From NCBI GenBank assembly GCA_024643705.1, contig JAHEML010000212.1, forward strand, positions 1 to 6,838: DNA of 6,838 nt. The letters run 5' to 3'. How positions within the stretch are numbered: position 1 is the first letter of the stretch; the number at the start of each line of letters is the position of its first letter. Below are positions 1-6,838 of the stretch, one piece after another. Origin of the DNA: Caldilineaceae bacterium (lineage in GTDB: Bacteria > Chloroflexota > Anaerolineae > Caldilineales > Caldilineaceae). The notes under the pieces are model-generated. The model searched no databases, was not told the DNA's origin, and saw only the letters and a list, made by a program, of their open reading frames with translations. The translations under genes were made by a program, and so were the position numbers.

Positions 1-3000
1 TTGAGGATCACGTCTGTGTCATCGTCCGTGTTATTGCTTGGGGTCAGGTCGATGGTGCCGCTGAGCGGGGTCACCGTGGCCACATTAGTAACGCTGCCCG
101 ATGAGGCGGTGATGTCCGCGGTTACACTGAAGGTGAGAGAACTACTGATAGGAAAGGTGGGAATGACGATGCCCGCGCCTTCCAACAGCGCCACGGTAGT
201 GCTAACAGGTGCAGAACAGACTGCGCCGCCAGTGGCAGAACCACAGATGACACTGGTCTTGCTCAGTCCGGCAACCGCTGGATCGGTGACCACTGCGCCG
301 TCGCCTACCGAGGTGCCGTCGTTGGTCACCACGACCTGGTACGTGGTGGTGCTGCCGGCAATGACAGTGGTGACGCCGTCATCTTTGTCGATACTCAGAT
401 CGACTCCGCAAACCTGCGGGTCACTGACGACATTCAGCGAGACCAGGCCGCTGTCGTCAACGTAATTCAGATTGGAGAGTGGGTCGGCGGTGGGCACCGG
501 GCTGCTGATGCCGGCATACGCGTATGCCTGGTTGGTGACTACGCCGAATGGATTTTCACAGGTGAGCGTGGGCGCAGTGGTAAAGCAGAACTGCGGCGGC
601 GGCCCATCATAAGAGAGCGAAGCGTCGGGCAGATCGGCCGGTGGGGTGATCTCGGCAGCCACAATCTTGACAGAGAGCTTGCTCAGGTCACTCCATGGCA
701 GCCCGCCCCCGCCGAGATTGACCGCCAGGAGGCCCTGAACGGCATCCAGCGTCACGTCTGGCAGCCCCGGGTCGCTCTTGTCGAAGCTGTCGGCGGTGGC
801 ACTGTAGACATAGCTGGCGATGACCGTATCCGATATCGGGTCCGTGATCTCGATGACGAAGTCGGCGTAGTAAGTCTCGAGCGCGTCGAAACTGGTGAAC
901 TGGTTGGACTGGATGGCCAGTTCATCCCAACCCGCGCTGATGTTTGCCGGGTCGGTGGCGCAATACGACGCGGCCAGATCAACCTCCAGTATGGCTTGAC
1001 CAATCAGGCAGGGCGAAGCGCCGGTGAGGGTGTCGAAGTTCCACAGGTTGTTGTCGTCGCCCAGCACCCAGGCGCAGCGATCGTCGGGTTCGACGGCGAT
1101 GCCGTAGGTTTTCGCTCCCGACGGCCCGAGGGTTATGCCGCTGGCGCCCCAGCCGCTGCACACTGCGTTGGTGGTCCAGTCCCAACAGATCACCCGGTTG
1201 GTAAAGAAGTCGTTGAAGTAGGAGTGGTTGAAATCCTCGACGTAGATCTCACCACCGGTGCCTATCTGAGTGGTAAACAAGGCCAGCAGCGCGGTATTCA
1301 CCGGTTGCACGGCGGTGCCATCGAGCGTCACACACCCACGCACCCAGTTAGTTGCAGCACCGGCTCCCCGGTTCATCACGCACACGCCGTCGGCGACGCC
1401 AGCCGTGTCGTAGCGCATGTAGATGCTGCTGACGCTAGAGGAGTTATTGACGTTACTGCCGGTGAGATCTTTGATCACCGGCGCCGTGTTCCAGCACGCC
1501 GAGTTGGTCGCCGTGTCGAAGCACCCGATCACCACGTCGGCGTTCGAGTCGTAGGGAGCGTCACCCGAGTCAAGGTTGCCTCGGTACAGCACCTGGAAGT
1601 AGATCCGGTCCTCCCACCCTTCCATCGCAATCGCGACGCTTGACGGACGCGTGTCGGCGGAAATGGTTTCCAGATTGGTGACACCCGACAGGTCGGTCGA
1701 CCCGCAGGTCGCGCCCTCAGGCGTCACGCAGTGCATCTTCATGTCGTAGTCGAGCAGGTACAGCTTGCCACCCATCAGGATCGGCCCCTCGATCGCGCCG
1801 AACCACGTCGACTTGGCGCCGGTCCCCAACTCGACGGCGCCGTCCTGCCACGACGAGCCGGCGAAGTTGGTGTCGGCGTCGCAGTTCGCGGCAGCAGCCG
1901 CCTGGGTCTTGGTTGCCCCGCCCGCAATCGCGGCAGCCGCGGCGGCAACGTCATAACAACCCAAGCCCCACCACTCGGTCCGCGTGGGCGTTGTCACGTG
2001 ATACGTGTACGGGTAATAGAAGCGGTTGCCGATGAACAATGTGTTCTCCGGCGTCGAGCCAAACTTGGTGTACTCACCGTTGGGCAGCAAATCGATCCCC
2101 GCTCGGTCGGCCGTGCCGGCGCCGTCGCTGTCCGCGTACCCGTCACAGACCAACCCCGTTGTCGGGTTGACACACATGATCACGCCGGGTTGGGGGTATG
2201 GGGCGGTCCCGACGTGGTGGAAGTTCATGTAGATGTTGCCATCGGCCGCACCCAGCACCGGGTCGTAGCCGTCGCCGCCGGTGTTGCCGAAGTTGAAGGA
2301 CTGATTCACATGCACCAACTCCGAATCACCTGTAACGAGGTTTGAGCTGGTGGAGAAGCCGAGGCCGCCCGCCTCCGGCGCCGTCGCCCAGGAGGAAGGG
2401 GTGCTCACGTTGGATAACGTGCCATTCTGATTATCGCTGAAATCGTCGAGGATGTAGAGACCATCCGGCGTCGGCCCTTCGACCCCGAACGCGACCATCC
2501 AGTCGATTGTGTCTCCTACGCCCACCTCGGTGGTGGAGCCGGTGGAACTGGCGGTTCCGGTCTTGGTGACGGTGAGTTTGCTGATGCCAACCCGATAGTC
2601 TTCCACCTCGCCGCTGTCGGCAGCGCCGAAGGGTGTGTTGCACTCGCCGGCGCCGTCACAAAGGCGGAAGCGGGCGTAGGTGTACCCCGTTGGCGCCGTG
2701 GCCGGCGGCGTCACCGTCAGCGTGATGGTGCCGGTTACAACCGCCTGCTCGGTAGCGATCTTCTCGCCGCTGTCAAAGACGCCGCTGCTGTCCCAGTCGA
2801 TCCAGGCGTTGAGATAACCGGAGCCAACGACCTGAACCGCAAGATCATAGGCCTCGCCGATCACCAATGCCTGATTGTCGAGGGCCGCGCCGTTCAGGGT
2901 GACGCCATCCTCGTCGTCCGGGGTGACGCCATTGCTGTCGTCGCCAAAGGCCCCCGAGGGCTGGCCATCGGATTCCATATCCACCGTTGGGCCCAGCGTC

Positions 3001-3725
3001 AGAGTCAGCGTTGGCGGGAGCGAAATCTGGTGGCTGGGGCCTACACCCTCGCCGCCGTCTGCCAGGTTGGTGGCGTAGCTGTCCGGGGCATCGCCGTGAT
3101 CGGTGGCGAACAGACCTAACTCTCCAATGATGATGAAAGACGAATAACTAGAGATTCCCACAATTCGTACAAAACGGGCTTCTGCCACCGGGAATCTAAC
3201 GGTATATATTGCCCCCGCTCCAAGCGATGGGATAACCCCGGTGGAAATCGTGATTTGTTCTCCTGCAAATGCTCCAGTGTTACTCCCCAGAAGCTGGTAT
3301 CCTCTAATGTTACGAGCGCCTGTGCCGAATTCATTCTGGATCACCATTTGGTTGAAACGCCGCGGTGCGCCCAGGTCGATCGTCGCCGATTGAGGAAACG
3401 GCTGACTATTCGCGGAAGCCCAACCGGGCTGGGTTGAGCTCACCCCGCCGTCAGTCAGATTGCTCGGATGCCACGCATCATTCGGACCCGCTCCCGGAAG
3501 CGTATCCCCTGAGTAACTCGTAGCAGTCACTGGTTTGTTCAAGGCAATATTGGTGGCGTTGCTAAACGGCGCCGCAGCTGGCGCCGCCATGGTCGAACCA
3601 CTGACAATTGCCGTTGTTGACAGGTAAAGCATCATGGCTGCGATTGTTGCGAAGCACAGCATCACGGCCAGCGCCCTGACAATCTGATAGGGTTTGGGCT
3701 GCAATGAGATAGTCCTATTGTTCAC
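1..3725 (-). CDS. Large secreted multidomain surface protein (F5/8 type C, GEVED, beta-propeller-like, DUF11), 3' end outside window
   Basis: The frame reads from GTG at 3725 down to base 1 without a stop (1,241 codons plus two bases), so the C-terminus lies beyond the window. The GTG start is favoured because AGAGAGG sits 8 nt upstream and a basic N-terminus (MNNRTISLQPKPYQIVR) precedes a hydrophobic segment at about 17-41, followed by an Ala/Pro-rich stretch: a Sec signal peptide or membrane anchor. Domains: F5/8 type C-like at 56-207 (NIALNKPVTA, ATIDLG, ARFVRIVG), usually a glycan or surface binder; DHGDAPDSY at 209-217 through WIDWDSSGVFD at 308-318 to GEVEDY at 372-377, the GEVED-type region; a DUF11-like start at about 380-440 (VGVGDTIDWMVAF); seven propeller-like repeats at about 485-910 with paired cysteines; and a DUF11 repeat from about 1107 (VDLSIDKDDG, TTTYQVVVTNDG, VTNVATVTP). 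No catalytic motif was recognised. The likely role is extracellular adhesion or envelope structure, which is inferred from domain content. The frame is certain; the exact function is not. Confidence 0.93.
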   Translation of the reverse strand, partial: MNNRTISLQPKPYQIVRALAVMLCFATIAAMMLYLSTTAIVSGSTMAAPAAAPFSNATNIALNKPVTATSYSGDTLPGAGPNDAWHPSNLTDGGVSSTQPGWASANSQPFPQSATIDLGAPRRFNQMVIQNEFGTGARNIRGYQLLGSNTGAFAGEQITISTGVIPSLGAGAIYTVRFPVAEARFVRIVGISSYSSFIIIGELGLFATDHGDAPDSYATNLADGGEGVGPSHQISLPPTLTLTLGPTVDMESDGQPSGAFGDDSNGVTPDDEDGVTLNGAALDNQALVIGEAYDLAVQVVGSGYLNAWIDWDSSGVFDSGEKIATEQAVVTGTITLTVTPPATAPTGYTYARFRLCDGAGECNTPFGAADSGEVEDYRVGISKLTVTKTGTASSTGSTTEVGVGDTIDWMVAFGVEGPTPDGLYILDDFSDNQNGTLSNVSTPSSWATAPEAGGLGFSTSSNLVTGDSELVHVNQSFNFGNTGGDGYDPVLGAADGNIYMNFHHVGTAPYPQPGVIMCVNPTTGLVCDGYADSDGAGTADRAGIDLLPNGEYTKFGSTPENTLFIGNRFYYPYTYHVTTPTRTEWWGLGCYDVAAAAAAIAGGATKTQAAAAANCDADTNFAGSSWQDGAVELGTGAKSTWFGAIEGPILMGGKLYLLDYDMKMHCVTPEGATCGSTDLSGVTNLETISADTRPSSVAIAMEGWEDRIYFQVLYRGNLDSGDAPYDSNADVVIGCFDTATNSACWNTAPVIKDLTGSNVNNSSSVSSIYMRYDTAGVADGVCVMNRGAGAATNWVRGCVTLDGTAVQPVNTALLALFTTQIGTGGEIYVEDFNHSYFNDFFTNRVICWDWTTNAVCSGWGASGITLGPSGAKTYGIAVEPDDRCAWVLGDDNNLWNFDTLTGASPCLIGQAILEVDLAASYCATDPANISAGWDELAIQSNQFTSFDALETYYADFVIEITDPISDTVIASYVYSATADSFDKSDPGLPDVTLDAVQGLLAVNLGGGGLPWSDLSKLSVKIVAAEITPPADLPDASLSYDGPPPQFCFTTAPTLTCENPFGVVTNQAYAYAGISSPVPTADPLSNLNYVDDSGLVSLNVVSDPQVCGVDLSIDKDDGVTTVIAGSTTTYQVVVTNDGTSVGDGAVVTDPAVAGLSKTSVICGSATGGAVCSAPVSTTVALLEGAGIVIPTFPISSSLTFSVTADITASSGSVTNVATVTPLSGTIDLTPSNNTDDDTDVIL

Positions 3726-3733
3726 GGTAAAAA

Positions 3734-3740
3734 CCTCTCT
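3734..3740 (-). promoter_or_regulatory. Ribosome binding site of the surface-protein gene
   Basis: Read on the minus strand, AGAGAGG lies 8 nt before the GTG at 3725-3723. It is a good Shine-Dalgarno match at ordinary spacing and decides the start: the in-frame ATGs further in (for example codon 22) fall inside the hydrophobic segment and would remove its basic N-terminal flank. Confidence 0.75.
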
Positions 3741-3960
3741 TTAACTCTAGAGCGTCAAATGCGGCGTTGGATGTACAATCCAGCGGGTTATGCTTTGGTA
3801 AATGTCAGTTTGGTTATCTACCTGGCCAGACCGTTCCGTGGTAAAATACACAGTCGGCATGGGGGTGGGTCGTCTTCCTTGTCTCAGTCAACAAGGCTCT
3901 TGCCATCACCATCGTCTACAGAAGAAAAATCGTACCAATTTAGGCCAGTCGTGGGGTTAG

Positions 3961-3978
3961 TTAAGCACAACTGCTTGA
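3961..3978. repeat. Short hairpin-forming dyad in the intergenic region
   Basis: AAGCA (3963-3967) and TGCTT (3972-3976) are exact inverse complements around CAAC. One G-U wobble and one A-U pair outside extend this to seven pairs if transcribed rightward. It could be an operator half-site pair or a small leader hairpin. No U-run follows, so it does not look like a terminator. Confidence 0.3.
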
Positions 3979-4033
3979 TTTCGATACGGCTAGAATTTAC
4001 CCGCGCATACTTATGCAACGCATCAGCATGCGC

Positions 4034-4068
4034 CGCCACTCAATCAGTGCTGGCCCCCAATAGTGGCG
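4034..4068. repeat. 7-bp inverted repeat CGCCACT / AGTGGCG with 21-bp spacer
   Basis: CGCCACT at 4034-4040 is the exact inverse complement of AGTGGCG at 4062-4068. A second AGTG at 4046-4049 can pair with the same CACT, giving two mutually exclusive hairpins if transcribed. The centre-to-centre spacing of 28 bp is between two and three helical turns, so a looping operator is not obviously favoured. The repeat directly abuts the A-tracts that follow. Function is unknown. Confidence 0.35.
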
Positions 4069-4095
4069 AAAAAGTTCAAAAAATCGTTAAAAAAA
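4069..4095. promoter_or_regulatory. Three phased A-tracts (predicted bent DNA or UP-like element)
   Basis: Runs of A occupy 4069-4073 (five), 4078-4083 (six) and 4089-4095 (seven). Their centres lie 9.5 and 11.5 bp apart, averaging 10.5 bp, the helical repeat that produces intrinsic curvature. Such a block within a divergent promoter region commonly acts as a curved upstream activating or nucleoid-protein binding segment. That role is inferred; the phasing itself is read directly from the bases. The block lies about 230 bp upstream of the regulator's ATG and about 345 bp upstream of the surface-protein start. Confidence 0.45.
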
Positions 4096-4136
4096 TTCGA
4101 TCAAATCAAACCCATGTCAATCAGCTCTCCTGTTCA

Positions 4137-4154
4137 GAAACCTGGATTGGTTTC
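4137..4154. promoter_or_regulatory. Candidate operator dyad GAAACC-N6-GGTTTC
   Basis: GAAACC (4137-4142) and GGTTTC (4149-4154) are perfect inverse complements around TGGATT, so the half-site centres are 12 bp apart, close to one turn. The geometry suits a homodimeric DNA-binding protein. SARP/BTAD-type activators more often use direct repeats, so this is not specifically diagnostic of the neighbouring regulator. A chance dyad cannot be excluded. Confidence 0.3.
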
Positions 4155-4326
4155 CAGAAGCATCTGCCGCCAGATAGAGAACCGGGGTTCATTGTACACA
4201 TCCATCGTGTCTTCTGGCTGCTCTGGCGTGTCATCTGCTAGGTTCCACCGTGCTATTTGGAGAAACTTCGCCTCGATTTTGTAAACAGACGCGATTTTGT
4301 GAGAAATCCAGGCAAAATTAGAATTT

Positions 4327-6838
4327 ATGTTGACAATTCAGACCTTGGGTCACTTTGACATCCACATCGATGGACAATCGCAGTTGGTCAATGTCGATAT
4401 TCGGCGTGGGTTGCTGCTGCTCTATTTGGCCGAAATGAGGCAGCCTCAACCACGGGAAGATATCGGTCGCTTGTTGTGGCCAGAGATCGATGCCGATTTG
4501 ACGCGCACTACCTTACGATCGCTTCTCAGACGCATGCGCGCAGACGGCTTTGCCCCTTATCTGAACAGCACCCGCAGCACGCTCAGCCTGAACTTCGACG
4601 CTGAAATCATGTACGATGTAGCCGAACTGCGCCGACAAGCAAGCGCTACCGGTCGGCATGAATTGGCTTCTTTGCGTAGAGCCGTCGACCTCTATCAGGG
4701 GTCGTTCATGGCAGATCGCGCCCTTGACGCCTACCCGGGGATAAGTGATTGGGTTGATACTGTACAGCGGGAGTTGGAAGTGTTCATGATGCAGGTCTAT
4801 ACCCGCATCACGCCGCGGTTGATCGAAACAGGAGATATCGCGGCGGCTATCCACAGCGGTGAGCGGTTGGTGGAACTGGCCCCCTTTCACGACGAAGCCC
4901 AGATGCATTTTGTCCGTGCGTTGACAGCAGACGGCCAGGTGGCCCGTGCCTTGCGCCATCTGGCCCTTTACCGCGCCACCATGACCGCAGAGTTCGGGGC
5001 CGAGCCTTCCCTCGAATTAAAGGCGCTGCACGCGCAACTGTTGCGACCAGATCACGCCGCCAAACTGGTTGCGCCTGTGCAAGCGCCCCCTGCGATACCA
5101 GAGCGGCGGCAACTACCCTATACAGTGCGGGCGATTGTCGGGCGCAAACGCGAGACCGAACTGCTTTTTTCGCTGCTGGAGAGTAGGCAGCGGTTGATTT
5201 CGTTGGTGGGGATGGGCGGCGTAGGCAAGACATTCTTCATCTGTAGCCAGCTTGCGGCCCTGGAACGAGAATATGGAGAGAGGCTCTACTTCGTCGATCT
5301 ACGCAACATAGAAGAAGGTACAGGTTCGGCTCGTGACACTTTGTTGGGGACGGTAGCCAGCGCGTTACAATTAACGCCAGAGCCTGGAGATTCCCTGATC
5401 GCACAAATAGCTGCGGCGCTGGTAGTTGGCCCCAGCTTTCTCATCTTAGACAACTTCGAGGCGGTACAGTCCGCAGCGGTCACCGTGCTGGAACTGCTTC
5501 GGGTCGCCCCTCACCTCACTATTCTCGTCACCAGCCGCCAACGTTTGAACCTGATTGGCGAGGTCATTTTGACAATGGCCGGTCTACCGGTGGACCACCT
5601 GCCCTCGGGGGCGCATGAGACATCGGTGGCGCAAATGGCCGGTATGGCAGAGAATGGGGAAACACAAAGCGCTGCGCTCACCCTATTTGCCCGCAGCGCG
5701 ATGCGGGTCGTCCCCGGCTTTACGATCAATGCCGACAATCAAGCCCAGGTGATAGCTCTCTGTCGCAAACTGGGCGGTCTGCCCCTGGCAATCGAGTTGG
5801 CTGCATTGCAGCTCGACTTCTACAGTGTGGAGGAGTTAACTGCGGTCATCTCCGACGAAGCAGACGTGCTTGCCGCCGACCACACCGATCGACCCCTCGG
5901 TCACCGCAGTATGGAGCGGGTGTTGACCAGTATGTGGGGCACACTTTCGTCCGATGCCCAACGTGTGCTGTCCGGGTTGAGTCTTTTCGCTAATGTCTTC
6001 AGTCGAGAGGAGATGTTCACTGTTGTTCCGGCCCCGCGCACTGTCTACAATGAATTGGTCAACGCCTCACTATTGCAGGCGGAAGGGTTGGGTTGGTTCT
6101 CTCTACACCCACTGATCAAGCAATATGGCGCGTACCGGCTGCCTGCGGATAGTGAATCATCGCGGCGCCACGCGGCCTTTTTTCTGGGGTTGCTCGACCT
6201 GGGCGAACAGCTGCTGGAACGTGGGAAAGTTCAGGCACCCGCTGTCTTTCAAAGGCTCCAGCGGCGTCAGGATGATATCTTCGTGGCATGGCGCTGGGCC
6301 ATCGCTCACCATGCCTGGGATATGGTGGCCCCGGCGACGATTAGCCTGGGGTCTTACTGTCATGTGGCACACAATTGGTCGGGCGGAATCCAACTCCTCG
6401 GTGCGCTAATCGACGCGCTATCGGCCACAGTAGAGCAGGATTCGACCCACAAAAGAATGGCTGGTCAGGCAGCACTGCTTGCCACCAGTTTGTGTAGTGT
6501 CGGCGGCCTGTTGGATCATCCGTTATTCAACAAGTGGAGCACGGCCAGCCTTTCCTGGCTGGAGGCGGCTGGAACACCCTATGAAATCTCCGTCGTCAAC
6601 CACAATCGAGGATATCGCCTCGCCGTGTTCGGTCATGCCAAACACCAAGAGCGAGGCGTTGCCATGCTCAAACGATCTGTTGCACTGGCCGCACAGCATG
6701 GCTTTGATGATATGCGGCAGTTCAGCGCGAGCAAATTACTTCATTACTACATTGTAGTGGGGAAATGGGCCGATTTGGAATCCATGGACAATGAAGCCTA
6801 TGCGCTGCTGCAAGACTCTCCCGCTTTGGCAGAAGACT
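4327..6838 (+). CDS. AfsR-like transcriptional regulator: winged helix-BTAD-STAND (NB-ARC-type) ATPase-TPR, 3' end outside window
   Basis: An open frame runs from ATG 4327 to the window edge (837 codons). The start is fixed by an in-frame TGA at 4300-4302 with no better start between; the ribosome site is weak. Residues 1-90 fit the OmpR/SARP-like winged helix (LTIQTLGHFDIHIDG, then EDIGRLLWPEID and TLRSLLRRMR). Residues about 95-240 fit the all-helical BTAD domain (LYQGSFMAD, ending AEFGAEPSLELKALHAQLL). The ATPase follows: VGR box IVGRKRE (270-276), Walker A GMGGVGKT (295-302, K301), Walker B FLILDNFE (371-378, D375), LVTSRQRL (400-407), GLPLAIELAA (484-493), and an MHD-like FSLHPLIKQYG (591-601, H594). 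Helical TPR-like sequence follows from about 610. All nucleotide-binding landmarks are intact, so the protein looks functional. In this family ATP/ADP exchange, governed by the C-terminal sensor, switches a cytoplasmic DNA-binding activator. The ligand and target genes are unknown; the divergent surface-protein gene is an obvious candidate target. Confidence 0.94.
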   Translation, partial: MLTIQTLGHFDIHIDGQSQLVNVDIRRGLLLLYLAEMRQPQPREDIGRLLWPEIDADLTRTTLRSLLRRMRADGFAPYLNSTRSTLSLNFDAEIMYDVAELRRQASATGRHELASLRRAVDLYQGSFMADRALDAYPGISDWVDTVQRELEVFMMQVYTRITPRLIETGDIAAAIHSGERLVELAPFHDEAQMHFVRALTADGQVARALRHLALYRATMTAEFGAEPSLELKALHAQLLRPDHAAKLVAPVQAPPAIPERRQLPYTVRAIVGRKRETELLFSLLESRQRLISLVGMGGVGKTFFICSQLAALEREYGERLYFVDLRNIEEGTGSARDTLLGTVASALQLTPEPGDSLIAQIAAALVVGPSFLILDNFEAVQSAAVTVLELLRVAPHLTILVTSRQRLNLIGEVILTMAGLPVDHLPSGAHETSVAQMAGMAENGETQSAALTLFARSAMRVVPGFTINADNQAQVIALCRKLGGLPLAIELAALQLDFYSVEELTAVISDEADVLAADHTDRPLGHRSMERVLTSMWGTLSSDAQRVLSGLSLFANVFSREEMFTVVPAPRTVYNELVNASLLQAEGLGWFSLHPLIKQYGAYRLPADSESSRRHAAFFLGLLDLGEQLLERGKVQAPAVFQRLQRRQDDIFVAWRWAIAHHAWDMVAPATISLGSYCHVAHNWSGGIQLLGALIDALSATVEQDSTHKRMAGQAALLATSLCSVGGLLDHPLFNKWSTASLSWLEAAGTPYEISVVNHNRGYRLAVFGHAKHQERGVAMLKRSVALAAQHGFDDMRQFSASKLLHYYIVVGKWADLESMDNEAYALLQDSPALAED

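Larger units (their letters stand above)
3726..4326. other. Divergent intergenic control region, no gene supported
   Basis: These 601 bp separate the two divergent genes and must carry the promoters of both, unless either is transcribed from elsewhere. The stretch is visibly AT-richer than the coding regions. It contains a near-direct repeat TTTGGTAA / TTTGGTTA (3794-3801 and 3809-3816, 15 bp apart), a small dyad at 3961-3978, a 7-bp inverted repeat at 4034-4068, phased A-tracts at 4069-4095 and an 18-bp dyad at 4137-4154. A 160-codon open frame (3759-4241, plus) crosses it but has no ribosome site and no recognisable protein character. I searched for TTGACA/TATAAT pairs on both strands and found none that is convincing. 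Because the genes diverge, no terminator is expected here. Confidence 0.8.

Noticed and set aside
1..465. 154-codon plus-strand open frame
   Set aside because: It is antisense to the clear DUF11-containing minus-strand coding frame; the Val/Thr/Ser-rich translation is the mirror of Thr/Val-rich beta-sandwich codons.
996..1643. 215-codon plus-strand open frame
   Set aside because: It lies antisense to the propeller-like region. Long open antisense frames are expected in GC-rich coding DNA, and the His/Val/Arg-rich translation resembles no family I know.
527..2145. Calcium-binding loop suggestion around residues 527-540 (ADSDGAGTADRAG) of the surface protein
   Set aside because: The Asp spacing is loosely like thrombospondin type 3 or EF-hand loops, but it occurs once and lacks the complete ligand pattern, so it was not called.
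1731..2345. 204-codon plus-strand open frame
   Set aside because: It is antisense to the same minus-strand gene, with similar His/Val/Arg-rich composition; a compositional shadow.
3753..3758. TTGACG (minus strand) as a -35 element for the surface-protein gene
   Set aside because: At 16-18 bp downstream there is only GGTTTT-type sequence overlapping the ribosome site, with no credible -10 element and no room for a leader.
3759..4241. 160-codon plus-strand open frame in the intergenic region
   Set aside because: No Shine-Dalgarno precedes it, its composition has no recognisable domain, and it spans the A-tracts and dyads of the divergent control region. Chance frame is the better reading, although a translated leader peptide cannot be wholly excluded.
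4063..4284. 73-codon plus-strand open frame upstream of the regulator
   Set aside because: It overlaps the longer intergenic frame in another phase, begins within the inverted repeat and A-tracts, and has no ribosome site or recognisable protein features.
4297..4324. TTGTGA-N16-TAGAAT promoter-like pair just before the regulator
   Set aside because: The -10-like hexamer ends only two bases before the ATG, so transcription would begin inside the coding sequence, past the start codon.
4513..5233. Minus-strand open frames under the BTAD region
   Set aside because: The opposite strand encodes an unambiguous winged-helix/BTAD/ATPase protein with motifs in order; these frames are shadows.

Overview
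The window holds two large protein-coding genes that point away from each other, both cut by the window edges, with a 601-bp non-coding stretch between them. The left half (about 1-3725) is one uninterrupted minus-strand frame of 1,241 codons. It encodes the N-terminal part of a very large secreted or surface-anchored modular protein. The right part (4327-6838) is one uninterrupted plus-strand frame of 837 codons. It encodes an AfsR-like regulator: an N-terminal winged-helix plus BTAD region, a STAND/NB-ARC-type ATPase, and the start of a TPR-like helical sensor. No RNA genes, CRISPR arrays, insertion sequences or transposon ends were seen.

Layout of the minus-strand protein in reading order: a membrane segment/signal peptide (residues about 17-41); an F5/8 type C (discoidin-like) domain (about 56-207); a DHGDAPDSY...GEVEDY region (about 209-378); a DUF11-like beta-sandwich start (about 380-440); a seven-repeat stretch that reads as an extracellular beta-propeller (about 485-910), with pairs of cysteines bracketing its turns; a linker (about 911-1106); and a DUF11 repeat (about 1107-1241) that is still open at the window edge. 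GC content drops to roughly half over part of the F5/8 domain, against roughly 65-73% in the sampled flanking coding lines.

The intergenic region is AT-richer than the genes. It contains three A-tracts spaced at about one helical turn and several short dyads, as expected of a divergent control region, but I could not identify a convincing sigma-70 promoter for either gene. The minus-strand gene has a good Shine-Dalgarno (AGAGAGG) before a GTG start. The plus-strand gene has a weak one, and its start is fixed by an in-frame stop just upstream.

Organism: the BTAD-STAND-TPR regulator style, the DUF11/GEVED surface protein and the moderately high GC are most reminiscent of a filamentous or environmental Chloroflexota (Anaerolineae/Caldilineae type). 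This is inference from family recall and is not proven by the window. The simplest functional reading is a signal-responsive transcriptional activator beside a surface adhesion or binding protein that it may control; that link rests only on the divergent arrangement.
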